Virus record (IMG/VR): IMGVR_UViG_3300024344_000042
Coordinates: 1 to 40,231 of that record
Reading direction: 5' to 3' (one strand)
Origin: a virus
Length of the DNA: 40,231 nt
Shown here: positions 37,163 through 40,231 of the stretch, piece by piece
Layout of the letters: every line of letters begins with the position of its first letter
Position numbering within the stretch: position 1 is the first letter of the stretch
Translations under genes and position numbers: made by a program
The notes under the pieces: generated by a model
The model's input: the letters and a program-made list of their open reading frames with translations, nothing else
Databases searched by the model: none
What the model was told of the DNA's origin: nothing

Positions 37163-38242
37163 CTAGTTACGCCTGCGGCGGTCCGGGTTTACAGGGTTCT
37201 GTTTCTGTTCCGTTCCCAAAACGGCCTTGGCGCGTTGTGCCCGGCGCGTGTAGCGCTCGACTTCGGAGAGCGTTGTGTGACCGACCCAGGCCTGCATCAT
37301 GAGCACCCCTGCGCCGAACTCGGCCAGCTGGTTCATCCGATACTTTCGCAGGCCGTGAGCCGCCAGGTCACCCAGCCCGGCGGCACTGGCGGCGCCGGAG
37401 AACCACGAGCTGAAGGCCTTGATCGATCGCGGCTTGCCGGACGCTGTGCGAATGAACACCAGCCCTTTGGTGGTCTGGGCCAGGCTGGTGACCAAATGCT
37501 GGCGCTGCCATTCCAGGTCGGCCGGGGCGTGGGTCCAGGGCACCATTGCTTCGACGCCGGTCTTGGACTGGCGAAACACCATGAGGCCGTTCGCGCGGAC
37601 CATCCCGGGACCCAGCCGGACGGCATCGCTGGCCCGGGCCCCTGTCCACTGCAGCAGCTCGAACGCCAGCCTTTGCGGCGACCCCGCCGGCCAGTGGGCG
37701 CGAAACCGTTCGACATCTTCCGGCTGCCATTCCGGGTGGCCCGGCGTCGCCGGAAGCCGCTGGCTGCGCACCGACCCGGCCGGATCGGCCGTCACCCAGC
37801 CCTGGACGCGCCAGAAGGCCCCCAGCTTGCGCCAGGCCTTCATGCGCGCCTGGGCTACTGACGGCAGGAGGGTTTCGATGTTGGCCTCGATGTGGCGCGG
37901 GCGCAGGTCGGCCATGCGCCCCTGGCCGCCGGCCAGGCGGATCGCTTCGACGTGGCGGCGGATCACGGCGCGATAACTGGTTCCAAGGCCGGCGAAGGAA
38001 GCCGAGGCGAGGTAGGCCACGCAGCCGGCCCCGATCGTGCCTTCGGCGTGCGGCGACTTCGGCACCGGCTTGCGGGCTTCTTCGGCCGTCCAGGCGGCGA
38101 TGAAGTCGGGGTGGTCTTCGGGGATGTCTGAGGGCAGTGGCGCACGGGTGCGGCGGTGATACTTGTGCACCGCACCGCCGGGCTTGGTGACACGATGCAC
38201 GCGTGGCAGTTTCACGCGCTCGCCCCGAACAATCCGTCGCAT
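37163..38242 (-). CDS. int: Tyrosine-recombinase integrase
   Basis: 359 residues. The catalytic set is complete: Arg203 (TGARASDAVRL), Lys227 (RQSKTG), His296 and Arg299 (HGLRKYR), His322 (VGHTTL) and nucleophile Tyr331 (EVERYTRRA). The N-terminal 60 residues are basic, like arm-binding regions, and 60-150 form the SAM-like core-binding domain. It catalyses prophage integration and, with the excisionase encoded just upstream, excision. Start overlaps the excisionase gene by 31 bases. Confidence 0.94.
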   Translation of the reverse strand: MRRIVRGERVKLPRVHRVTKPGGAVHKYHRRTRAPLPSDIPEDHPDFIAAWTAEEARKPVPKSPHAEGTIGAGCVAYLASASFAGLGTSYRAVIRRHVEAIRLAGGQGRMADLRPRHIEANIETLLPSVAQARMKAWRKLGAFWRVQGWVTADPAGSVRSQRLPATPGHPEWQPEDVERFRAHWPAGSPQRLAFELLQWTGARASDAVRLGPGMVRANGLMVFRQSKTGVEAMVPWTHAPADLEWQRQHLVTSLAQTTKGLVFIRTASGKPRSIKAFSSWFSGAASAAGLGDLAAHGLRKYRMNQLAEFGAGVLMMQAWVGHTTLSEVERYTRRAQRAKAVLGTEQKQNPVNPDRRRRN

Positions 38243-38439
38243 GAGTTTTCGCCCTCGCTGCCTTCGACCGGTAGGCCGTCAGCATAGGCGATCAGATCGT
38301 TGATGTGATAGAGCCGTTTGCTGCCCAGCAGCCGGCGCGGCAGGTCGAGGGTCAGCAGCTTGGATTGCGACACGCCAAGGAAATGCGCGGCCTGCGGGGC
38401 CGGCATCAGGCGTGGCGGGAATTCCAGGGTTACGGGCAT
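38212..38439 (-). CDS. xis: Excisionase / HTH_17-like DNA-binding protein
   Basis: 75 residues from ATG 38439. APQAAHFLGVSQSKLLTLDL followed by PRRLLGSKRLYHINDLIAYA is the MerR-like winged helix seen in phage excisionases and HTH_17 proteins. It overlaps the DUF5131 stop by ten bases and the integrase start, so all three are translated from one leftward message. It should bend att DNA and set the direction of recombination. Confidence 0.82.
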   Translation of the reverse strand: MPVTLEFPPRLMPAPQAAHFLGVSQSKLLTLDLPRRLLGSKRLYHINDLIAYADGLPVEGSEGENSCDGLFGASA

Positions 38440-39299
38440 CGGTGGGACGGGGGAAATTCCCGCACCATCAGATCGGCGGGAATAGGCTGCTTGCCGGTCA
38501 TCTGCTTCATAAAAAACGGCACGCCGGCGACAGCGCATTGGTCGCGCAGCCATCGCGCCCAGTCAGGGTCCATCATCCGGGACGCCTTGCCGGATTCGCC
38601 TCCGCAGATGACCCAGTCGAGGCCCGCACTGAGATGGCCCAATGAGACCTTCCCGATCAGCGGTTCGGCACTGACAAACCGCACGGCAGCGGGCGTCCGC
38701 AAAAGGTCGGGTATGCGTTCGTCTGCGCGGCGTTGATCTTCGGTGGAGACGCCAAGCCAGACGTTGGGAAGGGGCCACACGCCGAGCGAGACATGCGTGC
38801 CATCGGGGGCAATGTCGGCGTGGGCGGCGGGATCGGCGTGGGCGGGATCGGCGAGAAGGATCACGCTGGCCGGCCCGTTGAGGGCGATATCGCTAAAACG
38901 ACGTTGGCAATACTCGCGCATCCGGGCGGCACGCTTGGTGAGAACCTGAAAGCGGTGCTGTGGGCAAAGCGCCATGACGGCAAACACCCTGTCAATCCAC
39001 GCATCCGGCACGTCTTCATGGAAAAGATCGCCCATGGAATTGACGAAGTAGGTGGTGGGCTTCTTCCGGCGCGTCGGGGCCATCAGAGTGGCGGCCGGGG
39101 CCTCTGCAACCTTGCCGGTCCACACCGGGCCACCGTTGCTGTCCGTGACTGTGCCGGCGTAGTGCGGCGTATGCTGGTTGGCCGCCAGTCGGTTGGCCAT
39201 CTTCATGGCGTAGCAGTTTGTGCACCCCGGCGAGACCACGGTGCACCCGACAATCGGGTTCCACGTTTTTTCGGTCCATTCGATCTTGGTCAAAAACAC
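38430..39299 (-). CDS. Phage Gp37/Gp68 family (DUF5131) three-Cys protein
   Basis: 289 residues starting at GTG 39299. WNPIVGCTVVSPGCTNCYAM has Cys19, Cys26 and Cys29, the three-Cys motif of the family. Then TTYFVNSMGDLFHEDVPDAW, FQVLTKRAARM, NVWLGVSTEDQRRADERIPD, RFVSAEPLIG and VICGGESGKASRMMDPDW, in the order expected of a radical-SAM-like barrel. A TcmP-type partner, often adjacent, is not seen. It follows the methyltransferase B gene by 21 bases. Biochemical role unknown. Confidence 0.88.
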   Translation of the reverse strand: MFLTKIEWTEKTWNPIVGCTVVSPGCTNCYAMKMANRLAANQHTPHYAGTVTDSNGGPVWTGKVAEAPAATLMAPTRRKKPTTYFVNSMGDLFHEDVPDAWIDRVFAVMALCPQHRFQVLTKRAARMREYCQRRFSDIALNGPASVILLADPAHADPAAHADIAPDGTHVSLGVWPLPNVWLGVSTEDQRRADERIPDLLRTPAAVRFVSAEPLIGKVSLGHLSAGLDWVICGGESGKASRMMDPDWARWLRDQCAVAGVPFFMKQMTGKQPIPADLMVREFPPSHRCP

Positions 39300-40231
39300 A
39301 TCTCCAATTGCTGTAAAGGCTTAGCCCGGTCCGGCGGCTTCCAAATCCACTGCCCCGAGGCCGTGGGCAGATGCGAGAGTGCGCCACGCATATCCCGCTG
39401 CCAATGGGCAAACGCCATTTCCGAGCAATCGCAAAGAGCGTGCCCGGGCGGAAAGCACATCAACCAGCTTACGAAAATCGGGTTCAGGCGCCGCTTGTCC
39501 CGTGACCGCCACAGTCGCCGCGTGATGGTTCTCCCATGCCGCCGCATCGCGTAGCGCAATAGCCGGCAATAGGTCGCGCGGGGTTCGACGCCAGACTTCA
39601 ATGTCGTCGGGTCTGGGGGCGTGAATGCTTGTTCGGCGGCAAAGTCCAACATGTCCAACCGGCTCTTTCCGTCCCGCCGCGTTACTGAACCCGGGCTGCT
39701 GCCCTTCTGGTCGCGCGCCGCTGGCGTCGGCCAGTTCGCCGCTTGTGCGGGCAGCGGAATCCCGCCCGCCCCGAACACTTGGTTCGGCCCGCCCTTTTCC
39801 GCGTCCGATGCTCGTGGCGTTCCCCAGAGCGCCGTCACGTCGTGGGCTTGTGGCGTCGTCCATGCCGGTGTTGTATGCAACGCAGAACCAGCGCAATCGC
39901 TCGTGCGGCGCGCCCGTTTCTTGCGCTGAGAATAGGCCAGTCGCAGGCGTGAAGCCCATTCCCCATAACTCTCGCAATACGGCCTCTGCACCGAGGCTGG
40001 TGTGGCCCGCGACGTTTTCAAGGAAAACCCAGCGCGGGGAACATTCGCGGATGATGCGGGCGACGTGGGGCCATAGGTGCCGGGGGTCGTCTGCGCCGCG
40101 CCGCTGTCCCGCTTGGGAAAACGGCTGGCATGGATAGCCGGCGGTGACGGTGTCAACGATGCCGCGCCACGGGTAGCCGCTGAATGTTTTGACGTCGTCC
40201 CAGATCGGGGCAGCGGCAAGGTATCCGGCGC
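39290..40231 (-). other. Alternate-frame ORF overlapping methyltransferase B
   Basis: As in copy A, the +1 frame stays open through the copy and holds [60 protein letters not shown] and, at the end, HWQRDMRGALSHLPTASG, finishing ten codons past the methyltransferase stop. No clear ATG precedes the conserved part here (the copy A Met at 4452 is Thr), so expression would need an alternative start or a frameshift from the methyltransferase. Listed as a candidate only. Confidence 0.28.
39321..40231 (-). CDS. C5 cytosine DNA methyltransferase (copy B), 5' end outside window
   Basis: The frame is open to the right window edge, so the N-terminal ~50 residues, including motif I, are not visible. Present are [20 protein letters not shown], the catalytic GYPCQPFSQ (motif IV), the region of motif [12 protein letters not shown], and motif X-like LGNGVCPLAAGYAW. 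It ends intact at YAWRTLASAHGL...GPG, without the HNH insertion of copy A, and lacks 55 codons present there (copy A 4055-4219, bounded by GCGCC repeats). Elsewhere the two copies are highly similar. Confidence 0.92.
   Translation of the reverse strand, partial: AGYLAAAPIWDDVKTFSGYPWRGIVDTVTAGYPCQPFSQAGQRRGADDPRHLWPHVARIIRECSPRWVFLENVAGHTSLGAEAVLRELWGMGFTPATGLFSAQETGAPHERLRWFCVAYNTGMDDATSPRRDGALGNATSIGRGKGRAEPSVRGGRDSAARTSGELADASGARPEGQQPGFSNAAGRKEPVGHVGLCRRTSIHAPRPDDIEVWRRTPRDLLPAIALRDAAAWENHHAATVAVTGQAAPEPDFRKLVDVLSARARSLRLLGNGVCPLAAGYAWRTLASAHGLGAVDLEAAGPG

Noticed and set aside
1-40231. Interpretation as a circular phage genome with repeated ends
   Set aside because: The left and right methyltransferase regions differ by an HNH insertion, a 165-bp indel and many substitutions, and the two lysis cassettes are strongly diverged, so the ends are homologous but not redundant.

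Overview
The window is almost entirely temperate tailed-phage DNA from a GC-rich host. The gene set (HK97-type head genes, long-tailed tip, DUF1376-type replication gene, leftward tyrosine integrase) and codon use suggest a siphovirus of an alphaproteobacterium, probably Rhodobacterales; the host assignment is inference. No rRNA, tRNA, CRISPR array or insertion sequence is visible.

Layout. (1) 1-2968: lysis cassette A of one phage (two membrane proteins, GH24 endolysin, two-TM holin candidate, nested Rz/Rz1 spanins, small exported protein), visibly less GC-rich than the rest. (2) 6860-3129, leftward: a chain of tiny unknown genes, an Acb2-like small protein (candidate anti-CBASS nucleotide sponge), a DUF7694-like protein, a C5 cytosine methyltransferase and an HNH endonuclease inserted at its 3' end. 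(3) 6894-7704: immunity region with an XRE repressor, a small Cro-like gene and repeated GCCAT-N5-ATGGC palindromes. (4) 7844-13809: early rightward genes, with one exported protein gene on the opposite strand, a CII-like gene, a 48-bp tandem repeat, a GP88-like Cys-cluster protein, a two-HTH protein, a DUF1376-type replication protein and a cluster of GGGGACA repeats that may be the origin. (5) 13806-33706: a promoter followed by packaging, head, connector, tail and tip genes in one direction, with two UUCG-loop terminators flanking the major capsid gene and a -1 frameshift signal in the tail chaperone gene. (6) 33703-36466: lysis cassette B, gene-for-gene homologous to cassette A but with a GH19 endolysin in place of GH24. 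(7) 36469-40231, leftward: exported SNase-like nuclease, candidate att region, integrase, excisionase, DUF5131 three-Cys protein and a second, diverged copy of the methyltransferase that runs off the right end.

Because lysis cassette and methyltransferase both occur twice in diverged form, the window is best read as parts of two or three related prophages in tandem: the end of phage 1 (cassette A), the body of phage 2 (methyltransferase A to cassette B), and the start of phage 2's or phage 3's integration module. No integrase, excisionase or DUF5131 gene lies between cassette A and methyltransferase A, so that junction looks like a deletion or recombination scar. The copies are not identical, so this is not simple terminal redundancy, although a chimeric assembly cannot be excluded by reading alone.

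The strongest observations for follow-up are the Acb2-like gene in the leftward operon, the in-register A_AAA_AAG frameshift site, the HNH insertion that rebuilt the methyltransferase C-terminus, an alternate-frame ORF with family-like motifs inside both methyltransferase copies, the repeated operator palindrome, and shared three-Cys/GD motifs in the GP88-like and DUF5131 proteins.
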